A DNA stretch of 64,000 nt from a gamma proteobacterium symbiont of Stewartia floridana (lineage in GTDB: Bacteria; Pseudomonadota; Gammaproteobacteria; Chromatiales; Chromatiaceae): NCBI GenBank assembly GCA_003676145.1, contig NAUB01000027.1, positions 1 through 64,000 on the forward strand. The letters are read 5' to 3'. The notes under the pieces were generated by a model that was not told the origin of the DNA, did not search any database, and saw nothing but the letters and a program-made list of their open reading frames with translations. Made by a program: the position numbers and the translations under genes. Below, piece by piece: positions 1-11,250 of this stretch; position 1 is the stretch's first letter, and each line of letters starts with the position of its first letter.

Positions 1-530
1 TGAATGTCCTGCGTGTTTTTCCCATTTTGTCACCTGTTAATCATCTAGGGTGATAATATCACCTATAATCAGGTGGCCAAATTAACTATGCCACTACATA
101 CCTTCCTGTAGCTGGATCATAATCCCTAAAGTAGTTGTAATAGCTTATCGGAGATTCAAGACACTCGTTAATTACTCTCGCTTAGTAAACCCTGGCTTCC
201 AGGTTAACTCAATAAATCCAAACACTAGCGCAACCAAGACAGCAGCCGTAGATTCACCTAGCTGAAACAATATTCCTGGACAAATAATAAATATAGCAAG
301 CCAACTGTACCGAAACATTTCAGATCCATTGAGCAGAAATTATTCATTCAACACAATAAAGTTTACCTAACGTGAGATGATCGTCCATATCATAGCTATC
401 GATCAATAGCGTTAATTCACATAGTGTCAATACCATGTGATTTGTTATCTTTTGTATTAGTCATTCAGGTTCTTTTAAATAATTGACATAACTTTCTGCG
501 AACCTGAATAAATGACTCGCAATATTAATT
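1..530. other. AT-rich non-coding stretch
   Basis: No credible reading frame on either strand: stops are frequent in all six frames, base composition is AT-rich, and no run of codons resembles a known protein. No tRNA cloverleaf or repeat family was recognised. It lies beyond the terminator of the first gene, so it may hold the end or promoter of a gene outside the window. Confidence 0.5.
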
Positions 531-586
531 AAAAAAACAGTCGAATATCAAACTAGATATACTCCTCCCTGATACCCGACTGTTTA
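531..586 (-). terminator. Intrinsic terminator of the exported protein gene
   Basis: Read on the minus strand, the arm AAACAGTCG followed by GTATCA pairs with TGATAT and CGACTGTTT and is followed at once by a run of T. It begins about 13 bp past the stop codon of the gene ending at 599, the expected place for a rho-independent terminator. Confidence 0.75.
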
Positions 587-598
587 GTCAAAGATCAA

Positions 599-1267
599 CT
601 ACTGAGCAGTTCCCAGCATTTTTATCTGAATATTATCACCCGGATTAACCTGCAGACCTTCCTGCTTACAGTCAAACGACGCATCATCTGTTGTAAAGAC
701 TACTTTTTGACCGGATGTCCTGTTTCGACAAACCACTTTGTAAAGATCGAGCCCGTTCGCGCGAGCGCCGACTGGTGTTGTTGTATTAAAACTTACCGAT
801 CCGTGAAGTGCGGCACTTCCCCCTTCACAGTGTTGTTCAAAGTCCATATTCAAAGACTCGACATTACCCGTCGCATCATATGAAACGCTATACACCTCAA
901 ACCATCCGGTCAGCGTATTACAGCCTCTTCCGTTACCTGAAAAAGAGAGCCCTGGGACAGTCGCATCCTGAAATGGAAAGCGGGTAGCATTTTCATAGAT
1001 ACCGGATTGAATCTCTGCATCCCCTGGTGCAGCAATGTTCAATGTCCACCAATCGGACAGTTCACCTGGTAGATTGTTTATTCTTACAGTGATTCCATTA
1101 TCGTAATTCCGAGAGTACTGGATAACCGAATTCTCATCCGTATATACATAACTTTCACCCTGCCCAATATAGTCGCCTGCATCACTGTTGAGAGTGATTG
1201 TGGTTTCGGCTTGGAGTGCGGAGCTTACGACGGCAAAGAGGGGGAGAAAAAAGTGATGAACTTTCAT
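599..1267 (-). CDS. Exported protein of unknown function
   Basis: A 222-residue protein beginning MKVHHFFLPLF, with a Sec-type signal peptide (positive start, hydrophobic core about residues 4-17, likely cleavage after SALQA). The internal ATG at 1267 is preferred over the upstream one at 1294 because AAGGA sits 7 bases before it and the signal peptide then begins correctly. The mature part is polar and probably mostly beta-strand. It has four Cys: one in a GNGRGCNTLTGWF motif, one before EGGS, and two near the C terminus, suggesting periplasmic disulphides. The family was not recognised; the second half loosely resembles small lipoprotein-like beta domains. It is a monocistronic gene with its own terminator. 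Confidence 0.7.
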   Translation of the reverse strand: MKVHHFFLPLFAVVSSALQAETTITLNSDAGDYIGQGESYVYTDENSVIQYSRNYDNGITVRINNLPGELSDWWTLNIAAPGDAEIQSGIYENATRFPFQDATVPGLSFSGNGRGCNTLTGWFEVYSVSYDATGNVESLNMDFEQHCEGGSAALHGSVSFNTTTPVGARANGLDLYKVVCRNRTSGQKVVFTTDDASFDCKQEGLQVNPGDNIQIKMLGTAQ

Positions 1268-1401
1268 AAAAAAATCCTTGTAAATAATGCTCATATTGAA
1301 CTTTCAATACTAACCTTTCATCAGCTTTCCATACAAGAGACCGATAACATCCAGCGAATTTGAGGACTAATCGATCTGAACAATTATTTAATCACTGTTA
1401 T

Positions 1402-1461
1402 TTTCACAGCTCAAAATGAGTCTGTATTTGTTGTTTTGCAACACACACAGGAGCTGTGAAA
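1402..1461. repeat. Perfect 11-bp inverted repeat in intergenic DNA
   Basis: TTTCACAGCTC at 1402-1412 is matched by GAGCTGTGAAA at 1451-1461 with 38 bases between. No T run follows on either strand, so it is not a standard terminator. It sits in the otherwise featureless 429-bp gap between two minus-strand genes (1268-1696), where I see no gene. Confidence 0.55.
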
Positions 1462-1696
1462 TCTTACGCATGATTGTGCTTAATCAACGTAACGATGAGA
1501 AGGAGTTATTTGTCTGAGTTCCAATGAGTATGACCGCACAACAATTTGTTATGTAGTTACCAACTGTTTCAGACTCACAGATACAGAAATGTTTGCTTAA
1601 TAATAAGTCAAAACAATTGATGGGTTTCCCAACATACTAAAGATCGACGAGGGCAGACCATACTAGCACCCTGACCAGTCGTGACAGAGAAACAAC

Positions 1697-2173
1697 TCAC
1701 TTGTATTTGGCAGACGTTATGAATTGCCCAAACGATTCACACCAGACAATCACACTCGTGTAATCGGATGGATTGATATGTGAGGGCACCTCAACGATAA
1801 AGTTATCGAAGGTGCGCACATCCCCCACTCGGACCATATCGGGCTTCAGTTGATTGAACTCCGCTTCGGTCTCCAGATACTTTGGAGAGAGGTAGAGTTT
1901 GTAATCCGGTCCGGGCGCCAGTTCACCCATCAGGGTAATGGAGGTTGAACTTACGGAGACCTGGCCCTCGCCCCAGTGCAGCGCATCACTGTCCTGCAGG
2001 TCTCTGCGGAACTCGGCTGTGTAGCTGGCTTGTGAGGAGATCTGCTCGATGGCGGATTGAGTGGGTGCAGGTGGCGCCACAAGAATTGGAAGCACAAAGA
2101 TGCCGATGGCAAATCCTGCGATGCCGACGATGCCGTGGGTGATTAAAAGTATCAGTATTGTGCGTGCTTTCAT
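1697..2173 (-). CDS. Membrane-anchored DM13-domain protein
   Basis: 158 residues from MKARTILILL. An N-terminal hydrophobic segment (about residues 4-33) acts as anchor or signal. A DM13 domain then fills the rest of the protein. Visible family traits are the GELAPGPDYKLYLSP strand pair, VRVGDVRTFDNFIVEVP, and the terminal VIVWCESFGQFITSA, with the conserved Cys. DM13 domains are found next to electron-transfer modules, and a redox role for the Cys has been proposed; that role is unproven here. The upstream in-frame ATG at 2218 would add 15 polar residues ahead of the signal and is less likely. No operon partner. Confidence 0.75.
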   Translation of the reverse strand: MKARTILILLITHGIVGIAGFAIGIFVLPILVAPPAPTQSAIEQISSQASYTAEFRRDLQDSDALHWGEGQVSVSSTSITLMGELAPGPDYKLYLSPKYLETEAEFNQLKPDMVRVGDVRTFDNFIVEVPSHINPSDYTSVIVWCESFGQFITSAKYK

Positions 2174-2330
2174 GCTAGGACCTGGAGTTATTTTGTTATT
2201 ACTCGGGCAATAGCCCATCGGGGCCGACCACCACTTCCAGCTGACTCTACCTCAAGCCTATCACTAAACTATCACACAATCTTCAACTCCCCGGTTTTTT
2301 ACATCGGATTTATCTGGTTTCACAGGGCAT

Positions 2331-2358
2331 AAAAAAAGGGGCCATAAGGCCCCTTTTT
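2331..2358 (-). terminator. Intrinsic terminator downstream of pnp
   Basis: GGGGCC (2338-2343) pairs with GGCCCC (2348-2353) around a 4-base loop, extended by an A-tract and T-tract on the outside. On the minus strand the hairpin ends in seven T residues, 22 bp past the pnp stop. It closes the rimP-to-pnp block. Confidence 0.9.
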
Positions 2359-2379
2359 CATCAGCCGATCAGCTTGTGA

Positions 2380-4482
2380 TCAAGCTTCGGCTTCATCAAT
2401 CGCCTTCATGCTGAGACGAATGCGGCCCTGCTTGTCGACTTCCAGCACCTTGACCTTCACAACATCCCCTTCCGCCAGTTTGTCGCTGACCTTCTCCACA
2501 CGTTCGTTGGAGATCTGGGAGATGTGCACCAGGCCATCCTTACCGGGCAGGATGGTGACGAAAGCACCGAAGTCCATCAGCTTGGCAACCTTTCCTTCGT
2601 AGATGGTACCGACTTCCACATCAGCGGTGATCAGCTCAACCCGACGTTGCGCCTCTTCACCGGCGTGCTTGTCGACGGAGAAGATCTTCACCACACCATC
2701 GTCAGTAATATCCACGGTGGCGCCAGTCTCTTCGGTGATGGAGCGGATGGTCACGCCACCCTTACCGATCACGTCACGGATCTTGTCCGGGTTGATCTTG
2801 AACTCGATGATCCGCGGCGCATGCTCGGACATCTGGTTACGATGGGTATCGATGACGCTGTTCATCTCGTTCAGGATGTGCAGACGACCCTCTTTGGCCT
2901 GATCCAGAGCGATCTCCATGATCTCTTTGGTGATGCCGTTGATCTTGATATCCATCTGCAGGGCGTTGATACCTTCCGCGGTACCGGCCACTTTGAAGTC
3001 CATGTCACCCAGGTGATCCTCGTCACCCATGATGTCGGTCAGGACAGCAAACTTGTCCTCTTCCTTGATCAGGCCCATGGCCACACCGGCGATCGGTGCT
3101 TTGATCGGCACACCCGCATCCATCAGAGAGAGGCTGGTGCCACAGACAGAAGCCATGGAGGAGGAACCATTCGATTCGGTGATCTCGGAGACCACACGGA
3201 TCGCATAAGGGAAGTCACCGATGGTCGGCATACAGGCCAGCACACCACGCTTGGCGAGACGGCCATGACCGATCTCACGACGCTTGGGGCTACCCACACG
3301 ACCGGTCTCACCGACACAGAATGGTGGGAAGTTGTAGTGCAGCATGAAGTGCTCACGACGGGATCCGTCCAGTGCATCGATGATCTGTGAATCACGCTCG
3401 GTACCCAGGGTGGTGACGACCAGAGCCTGGGTCTCACCGCGGGTGAACAGGGCCGAACCGTGGGTACGGGGCAGTACGCCGGTGCGTACGGAGATCGGAC
3501 GAACGGTGCGGGTGTCGCGACCGTCGATACGAGGCTCGCCGTCCAGAATACGACCGCGAACGGTGACTTTCTTCAGCTTCTCCAGCTGACCGTAGATCTC
3601 ATCCTTGCTCCAGCGCTGCTCACCGTCTACCTCAACAGCAGTCAGCTTTTCCAAGGTAGCGTCAACGGTTGCATCGATGGCGGCATAACGATCCAGCTTG
3701 TCAGCAACACGGTAAGCGTTGCCGATACCTTCTGCAGCTTCGGCTGCTACGGCTGCTTTCAGCTCTTCGTCAACTACTGGCGGGGTGAACTCTTCAATTG
3801 GCTTGTTGACTTCCGCTGCCAGCTCTTTGATCGCCTGAATGACGACCTGGAAATTCTCATGACCGAACAGTACCGCACCCAGCATCACCTCTTCAGAGAG
3901 CTGGTTGGCTTCCGATTCCACCATCAGTACCGCTTCTTCGGTACCGGCGACCACCAGATCCAGATCGGATTTGTCACTCAGACCGGTGGAAGGCGAATTG
4001 AGGGTGTACTCACCATCCTTATAACTGACCCGGGCGGCACCAACCGGACCCTGGAACGGCAGGCCGGAGATGGCCAGTGCTGCAGAGGTACCGATCAGAG
4101 ACGGGATCTCAGGATCTACGTCAGGATTCAGTGACATCACAGTGATGATGACCTGAACTTCACTGGTGAACCCTTTTGGAAAGAGTGGGCGGATCGGACG
4201 ATCGATCAGACGCGCGGTGAGGATCTCCTTCTCGCTGGGACGACCTTCACGGCGAAAAAAACCGCCTGGGATCATACCGGCGGCGTAGGTTTTCTCCTGG
4301 TAGTCCACGGTCAGTGGGAAAAAGTCCCTGGGCACAGCGCTTTTCGCTTCGACCACGGTGACCTGGACGACGGTGTCGTCCATGTTGACCATGACCGCGC
4401 CATCGGCTTGCCGTGCGATCTCACCAGTCTCGATGGAGACCTTGTTGTCTCCCCATTGGAATTCTTTCTTAATTAATGTCAC
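2380..4482 (-). CDS. pnp: Polyribonucleotide nucleotidyltransferase
   Basis: PNPase degrades RNA 3' to 5' using phosphate and is a core part of the degradosome. At 700 residues it is close to the E. coli enzyme (711). Domains in order: RNase PH-like 1 (about 1-140), helical linker, RNase PH-like 2 (about 310-540) with [13 protein letters not shown] and [11 protein letters not shown] phosphate-binding signatures and the [13 protein letters not shown] segment carrying the catalytic Asp, a KH domain with the IGKGG loop (about 565), and an S1 domain at the C terminus ending in [10 protein letters not shown]. It lies 40 bp after rpsO, the usual order, so it is probably co-transcribed with it. Ends at a strong terminator. 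Confidence 0.98.
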   Translation of the reverse strand: MTLIKKEFQWGDNKVSIETGEIARQADGAVMVNMDDTVVQVTVVEAKSAVPRDFFPLTVDYQEKTYAAGMIPGGFFRREGRPSEKEILTARLIDRPIRPLFPKGFTSEVQVIITVMSLNPDVDPEIPSLIGTSAALAISGLPFQGPVGAARVSYKDGEYTLNSPSTGLSDKSDLDLVVAGTEEAVLMVESEANQLSEEVMLGAVLFGHENFQVVIQAIKELAAEVNKPIEEFTPPVVDEELKAAVAAEAAEGIGNAYRVADKLDRYAAIDATVDATLEKLTAVEVDGEQRWSKDEIYGQLEKLKKVTVRGRILDGEPRIDGRDTRTVRPISVRTGVLPRTHGSALFTRGETQALVVTTLGTERDSQIIDALDGSRREHFMLHYNFPPFCVGETGRVGSPKRREIGHGRLAKRGVLACMPTIGDFPYAIRVVSEITESNGSSSMASVCGTSLSLMDAGVPIKAPIAGVAMGLIKEEDKFAVLTDIMGDEDHLGDMDFKVAGTAEGINALQMDIKINGITKEIMEIALDQAKEGRLHILNEMNSVIDTHRNQMSEHAPRIIEFKINPDKIRDVIGKGGVTIRSITEETGATVDITDDGVVKIFSVDKHAGEEAQRRVELITADVEVGTIYEGKVAKLMDFGAFVTILPGKDGLVHISQISNERVEKVSDKLAEGDVVKVKVLEVDKQGRIRLSMKAIDEAEA

Positions 4483-4522
4483 GTTTGAATCCTTGGATAC
4501 TTATGTGTATTGACGGGGAGGC

Positions 4523-4792
4523 TTAGCGACGCAGGCCCAGACGGGAGATCAGGTCTTTGTAACGCTGCTGATCTTTGCCTTTCAGATAGTCGAGGAGCTT
4601 GCGGCGGGAGTTGACCAGACGTACCAGGCCCTGACGGGAGTGGTGATCCTGCTTGTGATCTTTGAAGTGCTCGGTCAGCTGGGTGATGCGGCCGGTCATC
4701 AGTGCGATCTGCACTTCGGGTGAACCGGTATCGCCAGGGGCGCGCTGATACTCTTCGACAATGGATTTCTTTTCTGCTGCACTCATTGACAT
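4523..4792 (-). CDS. rpsO: 30S ribosomal protein S15
   Basis: 89 residues, the standard length for S15, which binds 16S rRNA helices in the central domain of the small subunit. Diagnostic segments are [42 protein letters not shown] and the terminal ISRLGLRR. The ATG at 4792 has AGGAG about 8 bases upstream; a second ATG two codons later is less well placed. A 258-bp gap separates it from truB, so it may have its own promoter as well as read-through. Confidence 0.98.
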   Translation of the reverse strand: MSMSAAEKKSIVEEYQRAPGDTGSPEVQIALMTGRITQLTEHFKDHKQDHHSRQGLVRLVNSRRKLLDYLKGKDQQRYKDLISRLGLRR

Positions 4793-4993
4793 GACGTGTA
4801 CTCCTATAGGTTACGTCTTGAAAAATGGCCACTTTTCAGGCCAACCCGACAATGAGTTCAGGCTGACCGGACCGGTTTAATTCATCAAATCTTTTCAGGC
4901 AAAGCCAGGAAGACCGCGTAGTATGCGCGTTCTCTGCTGCAACGGCAAGTCAGCCAAGTCAAATGCTTGGCTAACCCCCGGTTAAATCACCTG

Positions 4994-5027
4994 AATTTGC
5001 CATTTCGGGGTGCCGGAATGGCAAATT
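4994..5027. repeat. Long hairpin between truB and rpsO
   Basis: AATTTGCCATT (4994-5004) and AATGGCAAATT (5017-5027) form a perfect 11-bp stem that can extend inward with a few more pairs. It lies 23 bp past the truB stop on the minus strand and has no T tail, so it looks more like an RNase processing or mRNA-stability structure than a rho-independent terminator. That reading is inference. Confidence 0.5.
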
Positions 5028-5050
5028 TCAATAGTTCTCGGCTGACGGAC

Positions 5051-5974
5051 TCAGTCCAGCGCCTGCATCAGCCGCTTGGGGGCGACCCGCCCGTCGTCAA
5101 GGATCTGCCCAACCCCGATGAAATCGGTTTTGTTGGCATAAAGCCTCACCCAGCCACTGGTCGGCGCATTCGGCACCAGAATCGGCTGGCCCTGCTTCAT
5201 ATAAAAAGCGGCATCCGCACTGAGGGCCACTTCCGGCCAGTCGGCCAGGGCGCTCTCCAGGGGCAGCAGCCACTCATCCATCTCCGCAAAACGCTTCTCG
5301 CCGAAGGCCTCCTGGACCTGCTCCACAGTCAGCATCGATTGATCATCGTACGGTCCGACGCCGGTACGACGCAGACCACTGACATAGGCGCCACAACCCA
5401 GGCGCTTGCCGATATCCTCGGCCAGGGTGCGTACGTAGGTGCCTTTGGAACAACGCACATCCATCTCGAACTCAGGTAGATCAAAGCTCAGCAGATCGAT
5501 GCCGTGGATATGGATGGTGCGGGGCTCCCGCTCCACCTCGATACCCTGACGGGCCAGCTTGTAGAGCCGCTCGCCGTTATGTTTGATGGCCGAAAACATG
5601 GGAGGCAGTTGCTGTTGTTCACCAAGGAACTCCTGCAAGGTCTCCAGCAACGCGGCTTCCGTCACACCACTCGGGTCACCGGTCTCCACGACCTCACCCT
5701 CCGCATCTGCGGTGGTGGTGGTTTCACCCAGTTTGACCTTGACCAGATAGCGCTTATCCGCATCGAGCAGAAACGCAGAGAGCTTGGTGGCTTCACCAAA
5801 ACAGATCGGCAACAGACCGGTTGCCAATGGGTCCAGGCTGCCTGTATGGCCAGCCTTGGCGGCCTTGTAAAGAAACTTGACCTCTTGCAACGCCTTGTTG
5901 GAGGTCATGCCTTGCGGCTTGTCGAGCAGCAATACCCCATTGATATTGCGCCCTCTGTTACGACGACGTCCCAT
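5051..5974 (-). CDS. truB: tRNA pseudouridine-55 synthase
   Basis: Converts U55 of the T-loop of elongator tRNAs to pseudouridine. 307 residues, normal for the family. Visible signatures: N-terminal NGVLLLDKPQGMTSNKAL, then HTGSLDPLATGLLPICFGEATK with the catalytic Asp in SLDPLATG, KRYLVKVKLGETTTTADAEG, and CSKGTYVRTLAEDIG. A PUA-like C-terminal part follows. It sits 31 bp downstream of rbfA in the usual rbfA-truB-rpsO order. Confidence 0.97.
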   Translation of the reverse strand: MGRRRNRGRNINGVLLLDKPQGMTSNKALQEVKFLYKAAKAGHTGSLDPLATGLLPICFGEATKLSAFLLDADKRYLVKVKLGETTTTADAEGEVVETGDPSGVTEAALLETLQEFLGEQQQLPPMFSAIKHNGERLYKLARQGIEVEREPRTIHIHGIDLLSFDLPEFEMDVRCSKGTYVRTLAEDIGKRLGCGAYVSGLRRTGVGPYDDQSMLTVEQVQEAFGEKRFAEMDEWLLPLESALADWPEVALSADAAFYMKQGQPILVPNAPTSGWVRLYANKTDFIGVGQILDDGRVAPKRLMQALD

Positions 5975-6005
5975 ACTTAATCTCTAAAAAACATTATCAC
6001 TGGAA

Positions 6006-6365
6006 TCAGTTTTGTTTCTCGGTTACCGCTTCTTCGATCAGGTTGGAGAGATGCTCCCCCTGCTCCACCGAAACGTCATAAACAAACTGAAGTTTGGGTA
6101 CTGTGCGTATTTTCATACGCTGTCCAAGCAACCAGCGCAGATGACCGGCCACCTGGTTGAGATGATCGGCACTCTCCTTTTGGGAAAAGCTTGCGCCCAG
6201 GGTGGTGAAAAAGACTTTGGCCTGGGATAGATCCCGCACGACACGGGCCTCCTGGACGGTCACCATGCCAAGCGCCTTGTCTTTGATCTCTTCACGGATC
6301 AGCTCGGCCAACTCTTTCTGCAGTTCAGCGCCGATCCGGTCGGTACGTTTGAAATCCCGGCTCAT
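6006..6365 (-). CDS. rbfA: 30S ribosome-binding factor A
   Basis: A late-stage 30S assembly factor with a single KH-like domain. 119 residues, typical length. Matches the family in RTDRIGAELQKELAELIREEIKDKALGMVTVQEARVVRDLSQAKVFFTTLG and the C-terminal MKIRTVPKLQFVYDVSVEQGEHLSNLIEEA. It lies about 95 bp after infB and before truB on the minus strand, the conserved arrangement. Confidence 0.96.
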   Translation of the reverse strand: MSRDFKRTDRIGAELQKELAELIREEIKDKALGMVTVQEARVVRDLSQAKVFFTTLGASFSQKESADHLNQVAGHLRWLLGQRMKIRTVPKLQFVYDVSVEQGEHLSNLIEEAVTEKQN

Positions 6366-6459
6366 GCAGCATGCCCCATGAAAAACAGCCTGCTGGTGCA
6401 GACTGTTTCGGTTATGCCTTGGTTGTTCAGATTGATGGAATGCATAGTCTCAATCAAGC

Positions 6460-9114
6460 TTAGACGGTACGGGCAATTTCCGTACGTTCAAACACCTCGA
6501 TCTGATCTCCAGACTGCACATCGTTGTAGTTCTTCACGCCGATACCACACTCCATGCCGCTCTTCACTTCATTGACGTCATCCTTGAAGCGACGCAGGGA
6601 CTCGAGTGAACCTTCGTAGATCACCACATTGTCCCGCAGGACACGGATCGGGTTGTTGCGCTTGACCATACCCTCGAGCACCATACAACCGGCAATCGCA
6701 CCCAGCTTGGAGTTGCGGAACACATCCCGCACTTCGGCCAGACCGATGATCTCTTCGCGGATTTCGGGAGAGAGCATACCGGAGATCGCCTTTTTCACAT
6801 CATCGATGATTTCGTAGATGATGCTGTAGTAGCGCATGTCGATACCCTGCTCTTCCACCACCCGACGGGCACCCGCGTCACCACGGACATTGAAGCCGAT
6901 GATGATCGCATTCGAGGTTACCGCCAGATTCGCATCAGACTCGTTGATACCGCCCACACCGGAGGCCACAACGCGCACTTTCACTTCTTCGGTGGAGGTC
7001 TTCACCAGTGACTCCTTGAGCGCTTCCACACTACCCTGTACGTCTGCTTTGACGATCACATTCAGGGTCTGGGTCTCACCCTCTTCCATCTGGGTGAACA
7101 TCTCATCCAGTTTGGCGGCCTTCTGTGCGGCCAGACGGGTCGAGCGCTGTTTGTCCTGACGCAGTTCAGCGATCTCACGGGCACGACGCTCATCGCTGAC
7201 CGCACGTACATCGTCACCGGCTTCCGGCGTACCGGAGAGGCCCAAAACCACCACTGGAATGGAAGGACCGGCGGTTTTGATGGAGCGACCGGCCTCATCG
7301 AACATCGCCCTTACACGGCCGAACTCCTTACCTGAAACGATCATATCGCCCCGATTCAGGGTACCGGACTGAACCAGTACGGTAGCCACCGGACCACGTC
7401 CCTTGTCGAGTGACGACTCAACGATGGAACCATTCGCCGGGCCATCTTCAACCGCTTTCAGTTCAAGCACTTCGGCCTGCAGCAGTATCGAATCGAGCAG
7501 ATCATCGATACCTTCACCGGTCTTCGCGGAGACGCGGACGAACATGGTATCGCCACCCCAGTCTTCGGGTATGACCTCTTCCTGGGAGAGCTCCTGGATC
7601 ACCCGATCCGGATTGGCCTCCTCCTTATCGATCTTGTTGATCGCCACGATCAACGGCACTTCAGCCGCCTTGGCGTGCTGGATCGCCTCCTTGGTCTGTG
7701 GCATCACGCCGTCGTCGGCGGCCACCACAAGGATGACGATATCGGTAACTTTGGCACCACGGGCACGCATCGCGGTAAACGCCGCATGGCCCGGGGTATC
7801 GAGGAATGAGACGGTACCCTTGTCGGTATCCACATGGTAGGCGCCGATATGCTGGGTGATACCACCCGCCTCACCGGCCGCCACCCGACTGGTGCGGATA
7901 TAGTCGAGCAGAGAGGTCTTACCATGATCCACATGGCCCATGATGGTGACCACCGGAGGACGGTTGACCTGCTCTCCCTGAGTATGGGCGTCATCCTCTT
8001 CACTCAGCAGATCGGCTTCGATATCCTCGTCGCGCTGCACAATCGGCACATGGCCCATCTCTTCAACCACCAGAAGGGCGGTATCCCGATCCAGGGTCTG
8101 ATTGATGGTTACCATCATGCCCATCTTCATCAGCACCTTGATCACTTCGGCGGCCTTGATGGTCATGCGCTGCGCCAGATCGGCAACAGTAATATTCTCG
8201 GGAACCTTGACCTCATGCACAACCGGAGCGGTCGGGCGCTGGAAGGCATGCTGGGCGTCGCTGGCAGCAGCAGCCGCAGCTCTACGCTGTTTACCCGGTT
8301 TTTTCTTGCGCTTTCCACGCAGCCCTTCCGCTACGTGCAGCTCTTTACGGTCCGCCTTTTTGTCATCGTTAAAACCCTTCTCATCGCGACGACTCTCTTT
8401 GCGACCTTTCTTACCGCGGGACGGCTCGGCCTTGGCTTCGCCAGCAGGAGCGGGTTTCGCTTCGACAACCGAATCAGGTTCAGCAGCGGCTTGTGATCTC
8501 AACAGCTCTTCCTGACGTTTGGCTTCCTCGGCCGCCTCTCTTGCTGCCTCTTCTTCTGCCAGACGCTTGGCTTCCTGTTCTGCGGCAAGTTTGGCAGCTT
8601 CCTCTTCCTGTGCCTTCTTCTCCGCCTCTTCCTGTTCTTGTCGCTTGGCAACCTCGGCCGCCTTACGGGCTTCCACTTCCGCCTCTATAGCGGCACGTTC
8701 TTTGGCCTGGTCATCCAGCGCTCTGCGTGCCTCTTCCGCCTGTTTAACCTTGCTCTCATCCGACTCCACATTGGTGCGTTTCACGTAGGTACGTTTCTTT
8801 CGCACTTCTACGCTCACCGTTTTTGCCGGTGCGGCGGATGCACGACTCAGCGTGTTGCGTCCGCTCGATGTGGGCTGTCGCAGTTCACTGACCGTTTTAC
8901 GTCTGAGTGTCACCTTGCTGGGTGCGGTAACCGTGGAGGTCTTCTTTTTGCCATGACTCTCACGCAGATGCAGCAGCAGTTTCGCCTTCTCATCATCGGA
9001 AATCCTATCTTCAGGGCTTTTCGCCTGAATGCCGGCGTCCGCCAACTGTTCCATCAACAGATCGGCAGGAATGCCAACGACATTTGCAAGTTGTGCTACC
9101 GTTACTTCACTCAT
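6460..9114 (-). CDS. infB: Translation initiation factor IF-2
   Basis: GTPase that brings fMet-tRNA to the 30S P site and promotes subunit joining. 884 residues. An IF2N domain opens the protein ([24 protein letters not shown]), then a long Glu/Ala/Lys/Arg-rich segment (about 120-215) predicted as a charged helix, then a second IF2N-like motif ([26 protein letters not shown]). The G domain shows GHVDHGKT (G1), DTPGHAAF (G3), NKID (G4) and SAKTGEG (G5). Domains II to IV with the tRNA-binding C2 module end at the C terminus. It is 65 bp downstream of nusA in the same operon. Confidence 0.98.
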   Translation of the reverse strand: MSEVTVAQLANVVGIPADLLMEQLADAGIQAKSPEDRISDDEKAKLLLHLRESHGKKKTSTVTAPSKVTLRRKTVSELRQPTSSGRNTLSRASAAPAKTVSVEVRKKRTYVKRTNVESDESKVKQAEEARRALDDQAKERAAIEAEVEARKAAEVAKRQEQEEAEKKAQEEEAAKLAAEQEAKRLAEEEAAREAAEEAKRQEELLRSQAAAEPDSVVEAKPAPAGEAKAEPSRGKKGRKESRRDEKGFNDDKKADRKELHVAEGLRGKRKKKPGKQRRAAAAAASDAQHAFQRPTAPVVHEVKVPENITVADLAQRMTIKAAEVIKVLMKMGMMVTINQTLDRDTALLVVEEMGHVPIVQRDEDIEADLLSEEDDAHTQGEQVNRPPVVTIMGHVDHGKTSLLDYIRTSRVAAGEAGGITQHIGAYHVDTDKGTVSFLDTPGHAAFTAMRARGAKVTDIVILVVAADDGVMPQTKEAIQHAKAAEVPLIVAINKIDKEEANPDRVIQELSQEEVIPEDWGGDTMFVRVSAKTGEGIDDLLDSILLQAEVLELKAVEDGPANGSIVESSLDKGRGPVATVLVQSGTLNRGDMIVSGKEFGRVRAMFDEAGRSIKTAGPSIPVVVLGLSGTPEAGDDVRAVSDERRAREIAELRQDKQRSTRLAAQKAAKLDEMFTQMEEGETQTLNVIVKADVQGSVEALKESLVKTSTEEVKVRVVASGVGGINESDANLAVTSNAIIIGFNVRGDAGARRVVEEQGIDMRYYSIIYEIIDDVKKAISGMLSPEIREEIIGLAEVRDVFRNSKLGAIAGCMVLEGMVKRNNPIRVLRDNVVIYEGSLESLRRFKDDVNEVKSGMECGIGVKNYNDVQSGDQIEVFERTEIARTV

Positions 9115-9179
9115 TCATCAGCCTCTCGAATTTGCCTTTTCCATCTGTTGCTTTCTCTTCACCCAGAAACCGGAGTGAC

Positions 9180-10673
9180 CTATTCCGCCTCTTCAAACCA
9201 GGGAGCACGCGCTGTCATGATCAGCTGGCCTGCCCGCTCCTCGTCCATGCCGTCAATCTCCATGAGCTCATCGATGGATTGTTCTGCCAGATCCTCCATG
9301 GTCACCACACCCCGGCCGGCCAGGGTAAAGGCGAGTTGCTGATCCATGCCGTCCATACTCAGCAGATCTTCGGCAGGTTCACGGAAAGCCTCTTCATTGG
9401 CAATCGCGCGCGTCAACAGAAAGTCCTTTGCTCTGTTACGCAGTTCTTCTACCAGCTCCTCATCGAACTCCTCAACGGAGTGCATCTCTTCAATTGGTAC
9501 GTAGGCGACTTCATCGACACTGGTAAAGCCTTCCTGTACCAGGATCGCTGCCACATCCTCATCCACATCCAACTGTTCCATAAAGGAGTCCATATAGCCT
9601 TTCGCTTCCGATTCACTCTTCTCGGAGGCCTGAGCTTCGTCCATGACATTCAGTTCCCAACCGGTCAGCTGACTGGCCAGTCGAACATTCTGTCCGCCAC
9701 GTCCGATCGCCTGGGATAGATTCTCCTCACTGACCGCAACGTCCATGGCATGGGTATCTTCATCAACCACGATGGAGACCACATCCGCCGGTGACATGGC
9801 ATTGATCACGAACTGTGCAGGATTGTCATTCCAAAGGATGATATCGACCCGCTCCCCATTCAACTCGTTGGAGACAGCCTGCACCCGTGAACCTCGCATG
9901 CCGACACAAGCGCCAACCGGATCGATGCGCTGATCCAATGCCTTAACCGCAATTTTGGCACGTAATCCGGGATCCCGCGCAGCACTGCGAATCTCGATCA
10001 GCCCTTCACCGACTTCGGGCACTTCCAGCTTGAACAGCTCGATCAGCAGTTCAGGCATGGTGCGACTGATAAACAGCTGCGGACCTCTGGGTTCCGATCT
10101 GACCTCATAAAGATAGCCACGAATCCGATCACCCACCCGGATCGACTCCTTGGGGATCATGTGCTCTCGCCCGATGAAGGCCTCGGCATTGCCACCCAGG
10201 TCCATGAAGATGTTACCCCGGTCGATGCGTTTCACCACCCCGGTGACCAGTTCACCTTCGCGACCCCTGAAGGCCTCAACCACTTTGGCCCGCTCAGCTT
10301 CACGCACCTTCTGTACAATGACCTGTTTTGCAGCCTGTGCGGCAATCCGTCCGAACTCAATGGACGCGATCGGTTCTTCAACGAAATCGCCAATCTGTAT
10401 ATCCGGATCCTCTTCCCGGGCAGCATCCAGGATAATCTGCCTCAGTGGTGCATCCGGCTCATCTTCCGCATAGTTCTCGACTACTTCCCAGCGACGGAAA
10501 GTGTCGTAATCTCCGGAAGCACGATCGATCGCGACCCGAACGAGAATGTCATCTCCATTACGTTTTCTCGTGGCAGACGCCAACGCAGCTTCAATGGCTT
10601 CAAAGATGATCGACTTTGCCACATCTTTTTCATTGGAGACCGCATCTACGACCAGCAATATCTCTTTACTCAT
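9180..10673 (-). CDS. nusA: Transcription termination/antitermination factor NusA
   Basis: Binds RNA polymerase and nascent RNA, promoting pausing, intrinsic termination and rRNA antitermination. 497 residues from [18 protein letters not shown]; the ATG six codons upstream (10691) would overlap the rimP end and lacks the family N terminus. Order: N-terminal polymerase-binding domain, S1 domain ([25 protein letters not shown]), two KH modules ([17 protein letters not shown] and [22 protein letters not shown]), and two acidic C-terminal helix-hairpin repeats ending in [14 protein letters not shown], the AR1/AR2 type of E. coli. Its own operon leader carries an intrinsic terminator, a possible feedback target. 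Confidence 0.97.
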   Translation of the reverse strand: MSKEILLVVDAVSNEKDVAKSIIFEAIEAALASATRKRNGDDILVRVAIDRASGDYDTFRRWEVVENYAEDEPDAPLRQIILDAAREEDPDIQIGDFVEEPIASIEFGRIAAQAAKQVIVQKVREAERAKVVEAFRGREGELVTGVVKRIDRGNIFMDLGGNAEAFIGREHMIPKESIRVGDRIRGYLYEVRSEPRGPQLFISRTMPELLIELFKLEVPEVGEGLIEIRSAARDPGLRAKIAVKALDQRIDPVGACVGMRGSRVQAVSNELNGERVDIILWNDNPAQFVINAMSPADVVSIVVDEDTHAMDVAVSEENLSQAIGRGGQNVRLASQLTGWELNVMDEAQASEKSESEAKGYMDSFMEQLDVDEDVAAILVQEGFTSVDEVAYVPIEEMHSVEEFDEELVEELRNRAKDFLLTRAIANEEAFREPAEDLLSMDGMDQQLAFTLAGRGVVTMEDLAEQSIDELMEIDGMDEERAGQLIMTARAPWFEEAE

Positions 10674-10687
10674 CAATGTTTCCCAAT

Positions 10688-11146
10688 TCAAAATTCCGGT
10701 ATGACTCGTGCCGAATCGATCATATCGACCGGTATTCGATAGAGTGTCCCGTCTTCTTCAATTAAAACCTGACTATCTTCCACGCCGCCCAATTCACCAG
10801 TGAATCGGTGTCGGCCATCAATCTTGGCACGGGTTTTAAGGCGCACCTTGCTGCCTTTGAACCGTTCAAAGTGCGCTTCTTCAAACAGGGGTCTGTCCAC
10901 ACCTGGTGACGAGACCTCAAGTTGATAGCGCTCCTTGATTGGATCTTCCACATCGAGCACGCCACTGATCTGATGACTGACCTGTACACAATCATCCAGC
11001 AAGATGCCATCCGCATGGTCGATATAGACCCGCAGCAGAGACCCGCCCTTGCCCTGCCCGGTCAGCTCCACGCCCACTAACTCATAGCCCAGAAGTTCGA
11101 CCTCCTGACGTATGAGCGTTTTCAAATTATCTGGCGCAGACCTCAT
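10688..11146 (-). CDS. rimP: Ribosome maturation factor RimP
   Basis: Assists 30S maturation around S12. I start it at the ATG at 11146 ([28 protein letters not shown]), giving 152 residues, close to the family norm. The longer frame from 11239 adds 31 residues unlike any RimP. Matching segments are [34 protein letters not shown] and [31 protein letters not shown]. First gene of the operon; nusA begins 14 bp later. Confidence 0.95.
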   Translation of the reverse strand: MRSAPDNLKTLIRQEVELLGYELVGVELTGQGKGGSLLRVYIDHADGILLDDCVQVSHQISGVLDVEDPIKERYQLEVSSPGVDRPLFEEAHFERFKGSKVRLKTRAKIDGRHRFTGELGGVEDSQVLIEEDGTLYRIPVDMIDSARVIPEF

Positions 11147-11250
11147 TTTTCCCACCGCAATAAAAAATGGGCACATGGCCCATCCTGTCGTAGCAGAAAA
11201 CGGGCAATCCACGCGACGCAGTGCCGCGTCGGTAACCACCTATTTTCTAA

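Noticed and set aside
2524-4134. Long plus-strand frames opposite pnp, and similar ones opposite infB, truB, fdhA and ams
   Set aside because: Protein composition is non-natural and each lies wholly opposite a well-conserved gene; typical antisense shadows in GC-rich coding DNA.
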